The notes beneath the pieces were generated by a model. The model did not search any database. It was not told where the DNA came from and was given only the letters and a program-made list of their open reading frames with translations. Source: Bacteroidales bacterium (GTDB lineage Bacteria > Bacteroidota > Bacteroidia > Bacteroidales > UBA932). From it: a stretch of DNA of 64,000 nucleotides. The stretch's first letter is position 1. Each line of letters opens with the position of its first letter. Shown here in pieces: positions 23,963-33,554 of the stretch. The stretch spans positions 16,719 to 80,718 of the forward strand of contig JAGCXP010000020.1 in the NCBI GenBank assembly GCA_017961345.1, read 5' to 3'. A program made the position numbers and the translations under genes.

Positions 23963-24586
23963 ATGCCTGGATTAATTGGAAAGAAAATCGGAATGACTTC
24001 CGTTTTCGGTGCCGATGGAAAAAATATTCCATGCACCGTGATTGAGGCTGGTCCGTGTGTTGTCACGCAAATTCGTACGGTTGAGAAAGATGGTTATGCC
24101 GCCGTGCAGCTTGCCTATGACGAAGCAAAAGAAAAGCACACCAGCGCGTCCCTGAAGGGACATTTTGAAAAGGCAGGAACCACTCCCAAGCGCAAATTGG
24201 TCGAATTCAAGGCCGATTTCGAAGGGGAAATCAAACTGGGTGACACCCTGACGGTGGCCGACGTGTTCGCCGACACCAAGTTCGTGGATGTCATCGGTAC
24301 TTCCAAAGGTAAAGGTTTTCAGGGCGTCGTGAAACGTCACGGCTTCGCCGGCGTCGGCGGTGCGACCCACGGTCAGCACAACCGTCTCCGTCACCCGGGT
24401 TCCATGGGTGCATCCTCCTGGCCTTCCCGCGTGTTCCCCGGAATGCGCATGGCCGGTCAGATGGGCGGTGACCGCGTCAAGGTGTTCAACCTTGAAATCG
24501 TCAAGATCATCCCTGAGAACAACCTTGTTGTCGTGAAGGGGTCTGTACCCGGAGCCAAAGGCTCTTATGTAATGTTGGAGGACTAA
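23963..24586 (+). CDS. rplC: 50S ribosomal protein L3
   Basis: The 207-residue product is a full-length L3: '[14 protein letters not shown]' at the start, '[17 protein letters not shown]' and '[14 protein letters not shown]' in the extended loop, and '[17 protein letters not shown]' near the end. L3 helps shape the peptidyl-transferase centre and is an early assembly protein. It is the first gene of this block; the usual upstream neighbour rpsJ is missing and the preceding gene is an unrelated transporter. Confidence 0.98.
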   Translation: MPGLIGKKIGMTSVFGADGKNIPCTVIEAGPCVVTQIRTVEKDGYAAVQLAYDEAKEKHTSASLKGHFEKAGTTPKRKLVEFKADFEGEIKLGDTLTVADVFADTKFVDVIGTSKGKGFQGVVKRHGFAGVGGATHGQHNRLRHPGSMGASSWPSRVFPGMRMAGQMGGDRVKVFNLEIVKIIPENNLVVVKGSVPGAKGSYVMLED

Positions 24587-24589
24587 GCT

Positions 24590-25216
24590 ATGGAATTGTC
24601 TGTTTATAAAATCGACGGATCCGAATCCGGAAAGAAAGTCGCGCTCGACGAGCGGATTTTCGGCATCGAGCCCAACGATCACGCCATCTGGCTTGACGTC
24701 AAGCAGTTCCTCGCCAACCAGCGTCAGGGTAACTCCAAGACCAAGGACCGCAGCGAAGTCGCTTACAGCACCAAGAAAATGGGTCGCCAGAAGGGCGGCG
24801 GCGGTGCCCGTCACGGTTCCATCAAAGCCGGTACCTATGTCGGCGGCGGTAACATTCACGGTCCCAAGCCGCGTTTCTACACCTCCAAGCTCAACAAGAA
24901 GGTCAAACAGCTCGCCCGTTTCTCCGCCCTTTCCTACAAGGCCCAGGAGAACGCGATTACCTTCGTCGAGAACTTTGCGATGGACGCCCCCAAGACCAAG
25001 GAATTCATCGGCATCCTCAACGCCCTCAAAGCCAACGGCCGCAAGGTGCTCTTCGTGTTGCCCGACAATTCCGACAACATCTTCCTTTCATCTCGTAACC
25101 TTCCGGAGGTCAATGTAATCACCGTGGACGAAATCAACACCTACGCCATCATGAACGCCAACTCGGTCGTGATGATGGACGGCGTCCAGGAGATTCTCGC
25201 TTCCCGTATCAAATAA
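24590..25216 (+). CDS. rplD: 50S ribosomal protein L4
   Basis: The 208-residue product has the L4 landmarks 'SEVAYSTKKMGRQKGGGGAR' in the loop that lines the exit tunnel, 'GPKPRFYTSKLNKKVKQLA' and the C-terminal 'NANSVVMMDGVQEI'. In E. coli L4 is also the repressor of the S10 operon; whether it acts on the leader stem-loop at 23902-23928 here is unknown. It starts three bases after rplC. Confidence 0.98.
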   Translation: MELSVYKIDGSESGKKVALDERIFGIEPNDHAIWLDVKQFLANQRQGNSKTKDRSEVAYSTKKMGRQKGGGGARHGSIKAGTYVGGGNIHGPKPRFYTSKLNKKVKQLARFSALSYKAQENAITFVENFAMDAPKTKEFIGILNALKANGRKVLFVLPDNSDNIFLSSRNLPEVNVITVDEINTYAIMNANSVVMMDGVQEILASRIK

Positions 25217-25224
25217 GCAAAGCG

Positions 25225-25515
25225 ATGGGAATCATTATTAAGCCAATCCTCACAGAAATGATGACGGTTCAGGGCGAAAAATTGAACCGCTACGGCTTTA
25301 TCGTGGACGCCGATGCCAACAAGCTTCAGATCAAATCCGAAGTCGAGGCCCGCTACAACGTCACGGTCAAAGACGTCAATACGATCAACTACAACGGCAA
25401 GATCAAACGCCGCTACACCAAGGCGGGCGTTCTTTCCGGCCGTTGCAACAAGTACAAGAAAGCGTATGTCACCCTCTCCGGAGACGACAAGATCGATTTC
25501 TATGCAAACATCTAA
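25225..25515 (+). CDS. rplW: 50S ribosomal protein L23
   Basis: The 96-residue product matches L23: 'IIIKPILTEMMT', 'YGFIVDADANKLQIKSEVEA', 'VKDVNTINYNGK' and 'YKKAYVTLSGDD'. L23 sits at the tunnel exit and is the docking point for trigger factor and SRP. It lies in the standard position between rplD and rplB, eight bases after rplD. Confidence 0.98.
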   Translation: MGIIIKPILTEMMTVQGEKLNRYGFIVDADANKLQIKSEVEARYNVTVKDVNTINYNGKIKRRYTKAGVLSGRCNKYKKAYVTLSGDDKIDFYANI

Positions 25516-25530
25516 ACAGGTAATAAGGCA

Positions 25531-26355
25531 ATGGCAGTAAGAAAATTCAAACCGGTTACCCCCGGACAAAGAAACAAGGTAATCTCCGCCTTTGACGACA
25601 TTACCTGCAAGAAACCTGAGAAGTCGCTGCTCGAACCCCTCAAGAGTTCCGGCGGCCGCAACAATCAGGGTAAGATGACCATGCGTTACATCGGTGGCGG
25701 TCACAAGAAAATGTACCGTGTCATCGACTTCCTGCGCAACAAAGACGGTGTCAAGGCCGAGGTCAAGACCATCGAGTATGATCCGAACCGCAGCGCCCGC
25801 ATCGCCCTCGTGCAGTATGAAGACGGACAGAAGAAGTACATCATCGCCCCTCAGGGCCTGACCGTCGGCCAGACGATCCTCTCCGGCAGCGGTATCGCTC
25901 CTGAAGTGGGTAACACGCTTCCCCTCGGTGAAATTCCTCTCGGTACGCTCGTGCACAACATCGAGCTCCGTCCCGGCCAGGGTGCCGCTATGGCCCGCAG
26001 CGCCGGTGCGTTCGCTCAGCTGGCGGCCCGCGAAGGCAACCACGCCATCCTGCGCCTCCCTTCGGGTGAGACCCGCATGGTGCTGTGCGACTGCCGCGCG
26101 ACCGTCGGTGTGGTGTCCAACGGCGACCACAACCTGGAGTCTCACGGAAAAGCCGGCCGCAAACGCTGGCTCGGACGCCGTCCCCGCAACCGCGGCGTAG
26201 TCATGAACCCTGTGGATCACCCGATGGGTGGTGGTGAAGGCCGTGCTTCCGGTGGTCACCCTCGTTCCCGTAAGGGTCTGCCCGCGAAGGGTTACAAGAC
26301 GCGCAATCCGAAGAGCACGTCCAACAAGTTCATTATCGAGAGAAGGAAAAAATAA
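25531..26355 (+). CDS. rplB: 50S ribosomal protein L2
   Basis: The 274-residue product is a complete L2 with '[20 protein letters not shown]', '[13 protein letters not shown]', '[18 protein letters not shown]' and the C-terminal '[20 protein letters not shown]' block containing the conserved His near the peptidyl-transferase centre. It follows rplW by 15 bases in normal order. Confidence 0.98.
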   Translation: MAVRKFKPVTPGQRNKVISAFDDITCKKPEKSLLEPLKSSGGRNNQGKMTMRYIGGGHKKMYRVIDFLRNKDGVKAEVKTIEYDPNRSARIALVQYEDGQKKYIIAPQGLTVGQTILSGSGIAPEVGNTLPLGEIPLGTLVHNIELRPGQGAAMARSAGAFAQLAAREGNHAILRLPSGETRMVLCDCRATVGVVSNGDHNLESHGKAGRKRWLGRRPRNRGVVMNPVDHPMGGGEGRASGGHPRSRKGLPAKGYKTRNPKSTSNKFIIERRKK

Positions 26356-26373
26356 CGGAATAAATTAAAAGAT

Positions 26374-26640
26374 ATGAGTCGTTCACTGAGAAAGGGTCCG
26401 TACATTCAAGAGGCCCTCGAAAAAAGAATCCTTGCTATGAATGAGGGAGCGATGAAGAAAGAGGTGGTCAAGACCTGGTCCCGCGCCAGCATGATCTCCC
26501 CGGACTTTGTCGGCCACACCGTAGCCGTTCATAACGGAAACAAATTTATTCCCGTTTACATTACCGAGAACATGGTTGGTCACAAACTCGGAGAGTTCGC
26601 TCCTACCCGGACTTTCAGAGGCCATTCGGGCAATCGTTAA
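26374..26640 (+). CDS. rpsS: 30S ribosomal protein S19
   Basis: The 88-residue product begins '[12 protein letters not shown]' and contains '[19 protein letters not shown]' and '[20 protein letters not shown]' with the C-terminal 'FRGHSG'. S19 lies in the head of the small subunit and contacts the A-site tRNA region. Normal order, 18 bases after rplB. Confidence 0.98.
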   Translation: MSRSLRKGPYIQEALEKRILAMNEGAMKKEVVKTWSRASMISPDFVGHTVAVHNGNKFIPVYITENMVGHKLGEFAPTRTFRGHSGNR

Positions 26641-26661
26641 TAGATAAAAGAGTACATTATT

Positions 26662-27072
26662 ATGGGAGCTCGTAAAAGAATTATGGCTGACAAGCTGAAA
26701 GCCGAAAAGAAAGTGACAGCTATCGCGGTGCTCAATGATGCACCCACCTCTCCTCGTAAAATGCGCCTCGTGACGGATATCATCCGTGGCGTGGAGGTCA
26801 ATAAGGCCCTCGATATCCTCAAGTTCTCCAAGAAGGAGGCTTCGATCCGCCTTGAGAAACTGCTCAAGAGCGCCATCGCCAACTGGGAGGCCAAGAACGC
26901 CGACAAGAGCGGCGAACTCGAGAAGGGCAATGTCTACGTCAAGACCATCATGGTCGGTCAGGGACGTACGCTCAAGAGAATCCGCCCCTGCCCTCAGGGC
27001 CGTGCCGGACGTATCCGCAAGCGTTCCAACCACGTGACGATCATTTTGGATGTTAAAAAGTCGGAGGAATAA
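26662..27072 (+). CDS. rplV: 50S ribosomal protein L22
   Basis: The 136-residue product carries '[17 protein letters not shown]', '[20 protein letters not shown]' and the beta-hairpin '[20 protein letters not shown]' that reaches into the exit tunnel, ending 'SNHVTIILD'. It starts at the ATG at 26662 with a basic extension before the core, normal for this phylum. Two bases separate it from rpsC. Confidence 0.98.
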   Translation: MGARKRIMADKLKAEKKVTAIAVLNDAPTSPRKMRLVTDIIRGVEVNKALDILKFSKKEASIRLEKLLKSAIANWEAKNADKSGELEKGNVYVKTIMVGQGRTLKRIRPCPQGRAGRIRKRSNHVTIILDVKKSEE

Positions 27073-27074
27073 TT

Positions 27075-27827
27075 ATGGGACAGAAAACCAATCCTATCAG
27101 CAATCGTATCGGTATCACCCGTGGTTGGGACTCCAACTGGATCGGCCGTAACAGCGCCGAATACACCCAGCGTATCGCCGAGGACTACCGTATCCGCAAA
27201 TATCTCGTAAACCGCCTTTCCAAGGCTTCCTTGAGCAAGATCGTCATCGAACGGACCCTCAAGCTCGTTACCGTCACCATTCACGCCGCCCGTCCGGGTG
27301 TAATCATCGGCAAGGATGGCAAGAATGTCGAAGGACTGAAGGAAGAGCTGAAGAAAGTGACGTCGAAGGAGATTCAGATCAACATCTACGAGGTCAAGAA
27401 GCCCGAGGTGGACGCCAACATCGTGGCGGACTCCATCGCCCGTCAGATTGAAGGCCGTGTGTCCTACCGCCGCGCCATCAAGATGGCTATCTCCACCGCG
27501 ACGCGCGTGGGTGCCGAAGGCATCAAGGTCCAGATCGCCGGCCGCGTCGGTGGCGCCGAAATGGCCCGCAACGAGATGTTCAAGGAGGGCCGCACCCCGC
27601 TGCATACCTTCCGTGCCGACATCGACTACGCCCTCGCCGAGGCCCACACCAAGGTCGGTGTGCTCGGTATCAAGGTGTGGATCTGCAACGGTGAGGTCTA
27701 TGGCAAGAAAGACCTCTCTCCCAACGCCGGTGTCGCCGCCCAGGCTGCCCAGGCCCAGAGCCGTGGCAGTCGTGACGGAGGCCGCAGGGGGAACCGCCGT
27801 GGCGGTCGTCGCGAAGAGCGCAAATAA
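27075..27827 (+). CDS. rpsC: 30S ribosomal protein S3 with Gly/Arg-rich C-terminal tail
   Basis: The 250-residue product has the S3 landmarks '[19 protein letters not shown]', the KH domain '[19 protein letters not shown]', '[12 protein letters not shown]' and '[18 protein letters not shown]'-type ending (visible as '[20 protein letters not shown]'). After residue about 215 comes an Ala/Gln and then Gly/Arg-rich tail ('[16 protein letters not shown]'). It is the last gene of this block: instead of rplP, rpmC and rpsQ, a terminator and uvrC follow. Confidence 0.97.
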   Translation: MGQKTNPISNRIGITRGWDSNWIGRNSAEYTQRIAEDYRIRKYLVNRLSKASLSKIVIERTLKLVTVTIHAARPGVIIGKDGKNVEGLKEELKKVTSKEIQINIYEVKKPEVDANIVADSIARQIEGRVSYRRAIKMAISTATRVGAEGIKVQIAGRVGGAEMARNEMFKEGRTPLHTFRADIDYALAEAHTKVGVLGIKVWICNGEVYGKKDLSPNAGVAAQAAQAQSRGSRDGGRRGNRRGGRREERK

Positions 27828-27853
27828 TTTAGCATTCTTATATTTTTTAGGGA

Positions 27854-27889
27854 GACCGGGACGGCGTCTTTGCCGGGCCGGTCTTTTTT
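27854..27889 (+). terminator. Rho-independent terminator ending the ribosomal operon
   Basis: GACCGG (27854-27859) pairs with CCGGTC (27878-27883), with additional GGC/GCC pairing inside, followed by six T residues. It directly precedes the uvrC promoter and confirms that transcription of the ribosomal block ends after rpsC. Confidence 0.85.
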
Positions 27890-27890
27890 G

Positions 27891-27898
27891 TATATTTG
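27891..27898 (+). promoter_or_regulatory. -7 element TAtaTTTG for uvrC
   Basis: TATATTTG begins two bases after the T-run of the upstream terminator and ends 18 bases before the uvrC ATG at 27917. Confidence 0.75.
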
Positions 27899-27916
27899 CA
27901 CAGAAATCCACCAAGC

Positions 27917-29716
27917 ATGGACCCTCGCGAAGCCATTCGTTTGTTTCCCCACAGCCCCGGCGTGTATCGGTATTACGATGCGGCGGGCAGCGTGATTTAT
28001 GTGGGGAAGGCGAAGGACCTGCACAAGCGGGTGGCGCAGTATTTCGTCGCGCCCGAGCGGCTGACAAAAAAGACGGCGATTCTGGTCAGCCACATCGCGC
28101 GGGCGGAATATACGGTGGTGGGTAGTGAGGCGGATGCGTTGCTGCTGGAGAACAACCTCATCAAGCAGTACAAGCCCAAGTACAACATCCTGCTCAAGGA
28201 TTCCAAGACCTACCCCTGGATCTGCGTGAGCAACGAGAGCTTTCCGCGCATCTTTCTGACGCGGCGGGTGGAAAAAAGCGGAAAGAACCGCTACTTCGGG
28301 CCCTACAGTTCGGTAAAACACGCCTACTCGCTGCTGGATCTGTTCTTCTCGCTCTACCCGTTGCGGGGCGCGGACTGCAAACTGAAAATCACTTCCGACG
28401 GAATTTTGCATCGCAAATACCGTCCCTGCCTGAAACTGCACACGGGCACTTGCGCGGGCTGCTGCGTAGGGAAGGTGTCGGAGGAGGAATACGGAATCTG
28501 GGTGGAGGCCGTCAGCCGCCTCCTGCAGGGGGATGCGCACCGGCTGATCCGGGAGTACAAGGCGGAAATGGCCGCCTGTGCGGAGCAGTTGGATTTCGAG
28601 CGTGCCCAGCGCTACAAACAGTGGATAGACACGCTTCAGGCGCACTATAGCCGTTCCATTATCGTGGGCAATCCGAACCTCTCCGCAGACGTGTTCGCCC
28701 TGGTCTTTGACGAGGATCAGGCCTACGGCAATTTCCTGCGCGTCAAGGGGGGGAGCATCATCCAGAGTCTCAATCTCCGTTTCCAGACGCGCATCGAGGA
28801 GTCCCGCGAGGACGTGCTCGCCTTCTTCATCGGCGAAATCGAGGATAAGTTCGGGGCGCTGTCCAAGGAGGTGATTGTGCCCTTCCCGCCCGGCGTGGAC
28901 CTAGACGGAGTGCAGTTTACAACGCCCTCGCGGGGAGACAAACTCGCCTTGCTGCAACTGGCCTCCCGCAATGCCGCCCAGATTCGCATCGATGCGCTCA
29001 AGCAGAGCGAGCACACCGACCCCGATGCCTACTACGAGCGGATGATGGCCGAACTGCGCGATGCCCTCGGCATGAAGGTTCTGCCCGAACATATCGAGTG
29101 TTTCGACAACTCCAACCTGCAGGGAACCAACCCCGTGGCCGCCTGTGTGGTGTTCCGCGGCGGAAAACCTTCGAAGAAAGATTACCGGCATTTCTGTATC
29201 AAAACCGTCGTGGGCGCCAACGATTTCGCTTCCATGAAAGAAATCGTGAACCGGCGGTATTCCCGCCTGATGGCGGAAGCGCCCGACGACCTGCCGCAAC
29301 TGATTGTCATCGACGGCGGGAAGGGGCAGTTGGGCTGTGCCTGGGAGGCGCTGTGCGAACTGGGTATCCAGGACCGGCTGATGGTCGTTGGCCTGGCCAA
29401 GTGGCTGGAGGAAGTGGTGCGGGTGAACGATCCTGTCCCTCTTTTCCTGGACCGCAACTCCTTGGCGCTCAAACTGATGCAGCAGGCGCGCGACGAGGCG
29501 CACCGCTTCAATATTACGCACCATCGCCTGCGCCGCAGCAAGGCCCAGATCCACTCCGTCCTGCGGGATATCAAGGGGGTCGGGGAGAAGATGGAGCAGA
29601 AACTCCTGCTGCGTTTCGGTTCCGTGGCGCGGATTGCCGCCGCGTCCGAGGAAGAAATCGCCCAGGTGGCCGGGCCGGCGCTGGCAGCCGCCATCAAGCA
29701 GGCGCTCGGAGACTAG
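27917..29716 (+). CDS. uvrC: Excinuclease ABC subunit C
   Basis: The 599-residue product is a full UvrC. It has the GIY-YIG nuclease ('SPGVYRYYD', 'IYVGKAKDLHKR') for the 3' incision, a cysteine cluster ('GTCAGCCVGK'), a UVR helix pair around residues 205-240 that contacts UvrB, the RNase H-like endonuclease domain with 'IECFDNSNLQG' and 'LIVIDGGKGQLG' for the 5' incision, and C-terminal helix-hairpin-helix motifs ('IKGVGEKMEQKLL'). It acts in nucleotide excision repair. The ATG at 27917 fits the promoter; the ORF upstream of it would start inside the promoter. Confidence 0.97.
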   Translation: MDPREAIRLFPHSPGVYRYYDAAGSVIYVGKAKDLHKRVAQYFVAPERLTKKTAILVSHIARAEYTVVGSEADALLLENNLIKQYKPKYNILLKDSKTYPWICVSNESFPRIFLTRRVEKSGKNRYFGPYSSVKHAYSLLDLFFSLYPLRGADCKLKITSDGILHRKYRPCLKLHTGTCAGCCVGKVSEEEYGIWVEAVSRLLQGDAHRLIREYKAEMAACAEQLDFERAQRYKQWIDTLQAHYSRSIIVGNPNLSADVFALVFDEDQAYGNFLRVKGGSIIQSLNLRFQTRIEESREDVLAFFIGEIEDKFGALSKEVIVPFPPGVDLDGVQFTTPSRGDKLALLQLASRNAAQIRIDALKQSEHTDPDAYYERMMAELRDALGMKVLPEHIECFDNSNLQGTNPVAACVVFRGGKPSKKDYRHFCIKTVVGANDFASMKEIVNRRYSRLMAEAPDDLPQLIVIDGGKGQLGCAWEALCELGIQDRLMVVGLAKWLEEVVRVNDPVPLFLDRNSLALKLMQQARDEAHRFNITHHRLRRSKAQIHSVLRDIKGVGEKMEQKLLLRFGSVARIAAASEEEIAQVAGPALAAAIKQALGD

Positions 29717-29749
29717 CCAAAATTTTTTGGCTGGCGGAGAAATATTGCC

Positions 29750-29757
29750 TAACTTTG
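29750..29757 (+). promoter_or_regulatory. -7 element TAacTTTG for the three-gene surface operon
   Basis: TAACTTTG ends 29 bases before the ATG at 29787, inside the 70-base spacer after uvrC. Confidence 0.7.
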
Positions 29758-29786
29758 CAGTAAGCAAAAAATCAAAACCAAAGCTT

Positions 29787-30206
29787 ATGAAAAAACTTAT
29801 GATTGCTTGTGTGGCGGTCGCGATGGTTCTTTCGCTTTCCTGCTGCAAAAAGTTGGAGCCCTCCGCCGTACGGGGCGAGGACGCCAAAAACAAAGTGACC
29901 GTTTCCGGTATGGTCTATTTCAAATGGCAGGGCAATAACATTCCCGCCACCACCGGTGCCACCGTCGTCATCGCCAAGAAAGGTGCCGGAGACGTTTACA
30001 CGGACAAGTGGACGGCCACGGTGGACAATTCCGGCCATTTCACCAAAGTTCTTCCCCTCACCATTTCGGAAGCGTCGGTGGACCTGAAGGCTACGGGCTA
30101 CGTCGACAACAATATGGGTAAATACGAAAGCGGCGGGGTTGCCTTCAGCATCGATAAGAACAAGTCCAAGGACAACGTCGAAATCATTTGTATCGAAAAA
30201 AACTAA
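29787..30206 (+). CDS. Small predicted lipoprotein with Ig-like/regulatory beta domain
   Basis: The 139-residue product has a lipoprotein signal with 'LSLSC' and a following Cys-Lys-Lys. The mature part looks like a single beta-sandwich: 'NKVTVSGMVYFKWQGNNIPATTGATV', 'DNSGHFTKVLPL' and 'VDLKATGYVDN' resemble carboxypeptidase-regulatory or transthyretin-like domains (quoted in short pieces). The upstream in-frame extension overlaps uvrC and was discarded. It is the first gene of an operon with a beta-barrel protein 8 bases later and a large Ig-like lipoprotein. Function unknown; likely a periplasmic or surface accessory. Confidence 0.65.
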   Translation: MKKLMIACVAVAMVLSLSCCKKLEPSAVRGEDAKNKVTVSGMVYFKWQGNNIPATTGATVVIAKKGAGDVYTDKWTATVDNSGHFTKVLPLTISEASVDLKATGYVDNNMGKYESGGVAFSIDKNKSKDNVEIICIEKN

Positions 30207-30214
30207 GCTGAACG

Positions 30215-31144
30215 ATGAAAAAGACCATACTTCTCCTGATGGCCGTCCTGACTCTTTCGACGAGCCTCTCCGCGCAGGATAACAAAAGCAAGAAAGAGAA
30301 ATTCACCCCCAAGGTCGGAAACCTCTCCTTCGGCCTGACGTTCAACCCGATGGCATTGGCCGGAAAATCGTACCAGCCCGCCAAAGGGGACTTTGTCGGA
30401 AACTACATCAACAGCTACGGCACCGAGGCCAAGCAGATGTGGGTCCTGGGCACCGAGCCCCTCGCTTCCCTGATGCTCAAATACCGGATGTCCGAAGTGA
30501 TGTCCCTGCGCGCCAACATCGGTTTTACCGGCAGCGCCATCAATTACAAGGAATATGTGGACGATGACCGCGCGGATGCATTGAGCAATGGCAAGGTGGT
30601 GGACGTGATTCACAACAACCAGAACAACGTCTCCCTCGCGCTGGCCCTCGAGTTTCACAAACTCCTCGGCTCCTTCCAGTTCAACTTCGGCATCGGCCTG
30701 CTCTACGGCGTGGGCGGCGGCCGCATTACCTACACCTACGGCAACCCGCTTACCCTCGAAGGCGGCTGGCAGCGTACGACCATGCCTTACCTGCAGCAGG
30801 CGGCGGTCGGCGAGAAGGGACTGAACGAATGGCGTGCGGCCAACGGAATTGCCGCGGCCTATCCCATCGAGAGCTACAATCAGGGCTATGTACACGGCCT
30901 CGGCTTGTGCTGCGACCTGGGCCTCGAGTGGTTCTGCCTGCCCCGCGTTTCCGTGGGCCTGTCGATGACCATTACCCCGGTCATGGGCGTGTTCCAGCCT
31001 CAGACCTACACCGTCTATGAGGGCTATTCCACCTACAAGGATGCGCTGGATACCTACAACAAACTCGTGAGCCCCGGCAGCAACGCCGTCCTGTACGGAA
31101 CGGACTCTCTGGGCTTCCGCTTCTCCCTGAACTATTACCTTTAA
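30215..31144 (+). CDS. Outer-membrane beta-barrel protein
   Basis: The 309-residue product has a clean signal peptide ending 'SLSAQ' (about residue 21). The mature part consists of amphipathic strands with Gly and aromatic residues ('LRANIGFTGSAINY', 'FNFGIGLLYGVGGG', 'VSVGLSMTITPVMG') and ends 'FRFSLNYYL', a typical barrel C-terminus. It is too small for a TonB receptor; a porin-like or OmpA-like barrel is more likely. It is co-transcribed with the small lipoprotein before it and the Ig-like lipoprotein six bases after it, and may serve as their outer-membrane anchor. Confidence 0.65.
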   Translation: MKKTILLLMAVLTLSTSLSAQDNKSKKEKFTPKVGNLSFGLTFNPMALAGKSYQPAKGDFVGNYINSYGTEAKQMWVLGTEPLASLMLKYRMSEVMSLRANIGFTGSAINYKEYVDDDRADALSNGKVVDVIHNNQNNVSLALALEFHKLLGSFQFNFGIGLLYGVGGGRITYTYGNPLTLEGGWQRTTMPYLQQAAVGEKGLNEWRAANGIAAAYPIESYNQGYVHGLGLCCDLGLEWFCLPRVSVGLSMTITPVMGVFQPQTYTVYEGYSTYKDALDTYNKLVSPGSNAVLYGTDSLGFRFSLNYYL

Positions 31145-31150
31145 TCTTAT

Positions 31151-33514
31151 ATGAAGATTTCCAGTCTACGGATTGCGGCCATTTCGGTCGCAATCCTTTT
31201 GCCTTTCATGAGTTCCTGCAAAAAGGAAGAGTCCAAGGGTGAGAGCACCGGCGGAAAGATCACGGGCATTGCGCTGTCGAAAACCGAACTCGGACTTTCC
31301 AAAAACGGCACCTTCCAATTGGTGGCTACGCTGTTGCCGCCGGGAAATGAAGGCCAGATTGTCGTTTGGAGCAGTTCCAACACGGATGTGGCGACCGTCA
31401 GCGGCGGCCTCGTGACGGCTGTCTCCGACGGCAAGGCGACCATTACCGCCCAGCCGCTGGAGAACCTGATGGACCCCGATCCGGCGAAAGCGATTATTAT
31501 CGCGACCTGCCAGGTAATCGTGGAGACCATTCAGGTGCGGGAACTTCACTTCACCTCAGATACGTACAACATCGCCCTTACGGCAGGTTCGTTCCAGCTG
31601 GAGCCGACCGTCGTGCCGGAAGCGGCGAACAAGCCCGGCGTGCTCAAATATGAGGTGGTTTCCGGCGCGGATAAGATTTCCGTCAGCGAGAGCGGTCTGG
31701 TGACCCTGAAGGCCATCGGTACGGGCGTTGTCAAGGTCAGTACGACCGACGGCAGCGAACTCTCGTTGAACCTGACGTTCAACGTGCAGGAGGCGGATAT
31801 CTGGCCGACCTCCATTACCTATGACTACCGGCAGGATATGAAAGTCGGGGACAAGCAGCGCGTGCGGATTGTCTATCACCCCGAGACGGCGAACCGGAAG
31901 GTGCTGAATGAGTTGGTATTCACCACGGCTCCGGTCGGTTATGTCAAAATGACCAAAATCTCCGATGAAGAGGTGGAACTCGAGGCGCTCAAGTCGGTGG
32001 ACGGAACGAGCTATGAACAGTATGGCGTGCAGCTTATCATCGGCTTTGTCAAAGGATATGACGAAAGCGGCAATCCCAAGTACGGCACCGGCCCGATGTC
32101 CTATGTGTGGACACATACCGAGTCGCCCGTTGTCCACGTCTCGGCAGACCAGGTGACGCCCTGGGGCAAACTTTCCGACGGCATGGTCGTAGGCGAGACC
32201 TTCGACCTGCAGGTGGAGGTTGAAAACATGCATACCAAGCAGCTCGAATATGAGGTCAACGACCCCAATGTGCTTTCCGTGGACGAGAACGGCTGCATTA
32301 CGGCGCTTGGCCGCGGTCTTTCCGGCATCGAAGTCCGTACCCCGGACCATAAGAGCAGCAGCACCATCCGCGTGGAAGTGTTCGGTAAGCCCGCTTCCGT
32401 GACGGCGAACCTGTCCGAACTCTGGGTGCGTTACCATTCTACCGGAGAGGCCCAGTTCACCATCAAGGACGCGCAGGGAAAGCAGTCCCGTCAGGCGGTG
32501 ATTGTGTCCTCCTCCTCGCTTCCGGTTACCATAGACCCCGTCGTGGATAACTACAAGGGAAATTATGCCGGCATCAGTTTCCGCTCCATCCGCAGCAGCG
32601 CCAGCGATACCAAAAAAGGAAGCGCCGTGGTCAGCGCCCTGGGCTACAACTCGGTCAATACGAGCATCGACGTCTATGACGCGATGTACGACGCCTACGA
32701 CATCAAGCCCTTCGACGGCATCAAGTTCGTCTCCGGCGGCATTACCTTCCTGGACGGCGGCTACCGCGGCTCGGGCTATTTCGAGGATGTGAGCGCTTCC
32801 ATCCACGATGATTTCAAGAACTGCAAGGCCCTGGTCGTCTGGACGGGAAGCCGCAGTTCCAAATGGCCCAATACCCGCCTGAGCCTGCCCGGCCAGCGGA
32901 AGACCACTTCCCGCGACAAGGTCAACGGCCTGGCCATCTCCTCCCGGAATGCCGGTAGCGAGTCCAAGTGGGAGGAGGCGAAAAGCAGCGTCGTACAGAA
33001 AAATCAGTATTACGTCAACGCCCCTGTCTGGGGCGGCGGCGAGGTCATCAATACCTACGACAACTGGGGCTACGGCTACGAGATTACCGCTGCCATGAAG
33101 TACTACAACGCCAACCGTGCGTCCGATTACCAGGTCCAGCCGGTAAAGAACCTTGACAACTATACGGCGGTTCCGGGCAGCCAGACTACAGGCTGGTACG
33201 TCCCGACTTCCGCCGAGTGGTACTGGGCGCTCTCCTGCCTGGGAACCGGCTCCACGCTTGCGCAGGGCGCCGAGAAAATCAGTTATTATATCGGCGAGTG
33301 GATGGAGGCCGACCCGATTGTCAAGCTGACCGACGACACGCCGTATTACTTCTGGTCCTGCCAGGAGGTGCCGGATTCCGACAATCCGGGCGACGCGGTC
33401 AACGGAATGGCGATTAATATTAAGGGAAACACCGCCACTCCCGCAGGCTCCGATCCGGGCCGGAGGGTTACGAAACAGAATTCCTACAAGACCCGCGGGT
33501 TCTTCGCCTTCTGA
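31151..33514 (+). CDS. Large surface lipoprotein with BIG2 Ig-like domains and FISUMP-like C-terminus
   Basis: The 787-residue product has a lipoprotein signal ('FMSSC', Cys about 23). Residues about 35-125 are a bacterial Ig-like group 2 domain ('ITGIALSKTELGL', 'VVWSSSNTDVATVSGGLVTAVSDGKATITA' in outline). A second Ig-like unit lies at about 130-215 and a further one near 335-420 ('VLSVDENGCITALGRGLSGIEV'). The C-terminal 250 residues resemble extracellular FISUMP-like modules, with 'GWYVPTSAEWYWALSC' and 'YYFWSCQEV'. It is likely a surface-exposed adhesin-like protein. It shares the C-terminal style with the lipoprotein at 1819-3084. Confidence 0.72.
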   Translation: MKISSLRIAAISVAILLPFMSSCKKEESKGESTGGKITGIALSKTELGLSKNGTFQLVATLLPPGNEGQIVVWSSSNTDVATVSGGLVTAVSDGKATITAQPLENLMDPDPAKAIIIATCQVIVETIQVRELHFTSDTYNIALTAGSFQLEPTVVPEAANKPGVLKYEVVSGADKISVSESGLVTLKAIGTGVVKVSTTDGSELSLNLTFNVQEADIWPTSITYDYRQDMKVGDKQRVRIVYHPETANRKVLNELVFTTAPVGYVKMTKISDEEVELEALKSVDGTSYEQYGVQLIIGFVKGYDESGNPKYGTGPMSYVWTHTESPVVHVSADQVTPWGKLSDGMVVGETFDLQVEVENMHTKQLEYEVNDPNVLSVDENGCITALGRGLSGIEVRTPDHKSSSTIRVEVFGKPASVTANLSELWVRYHSTGEAQFTIKDAQGKQSRQAVIVSSSSLPVTIDPVVDNYKGNYAGISFRSIRSSASDTKKGSAVVSALGYNSVNTSIDVYDAMYDAYDIKPFDGIKFVSGGITFLDGGYRGSGYFEDVSASIHDDFKNCKALVVWTGSRSSKWPNTRLSLPGQRKTTSRDKVNGLAISSRNAGSESKWEEAKSSVVQKNQYYVNAPVWGGGEVINTYDNWGYGYEITAAMKYYNANRASDYQVQPVKNLDNYTAVPGSQTTGWYVPTSAEWYWALSCLGTGSTLAQGAEKISYYIGEWMEADPIVKLTDDTPYYFWSCQEVPDSDNPGDAVNGMAINIKGNTATPAGSDPGRRVTKQNSYKTRGFFAF

Positions 33515-33554
33515 TTTGGGGGCCTCAAATTTTTGCAGTTCAGAAAAAATTGCT

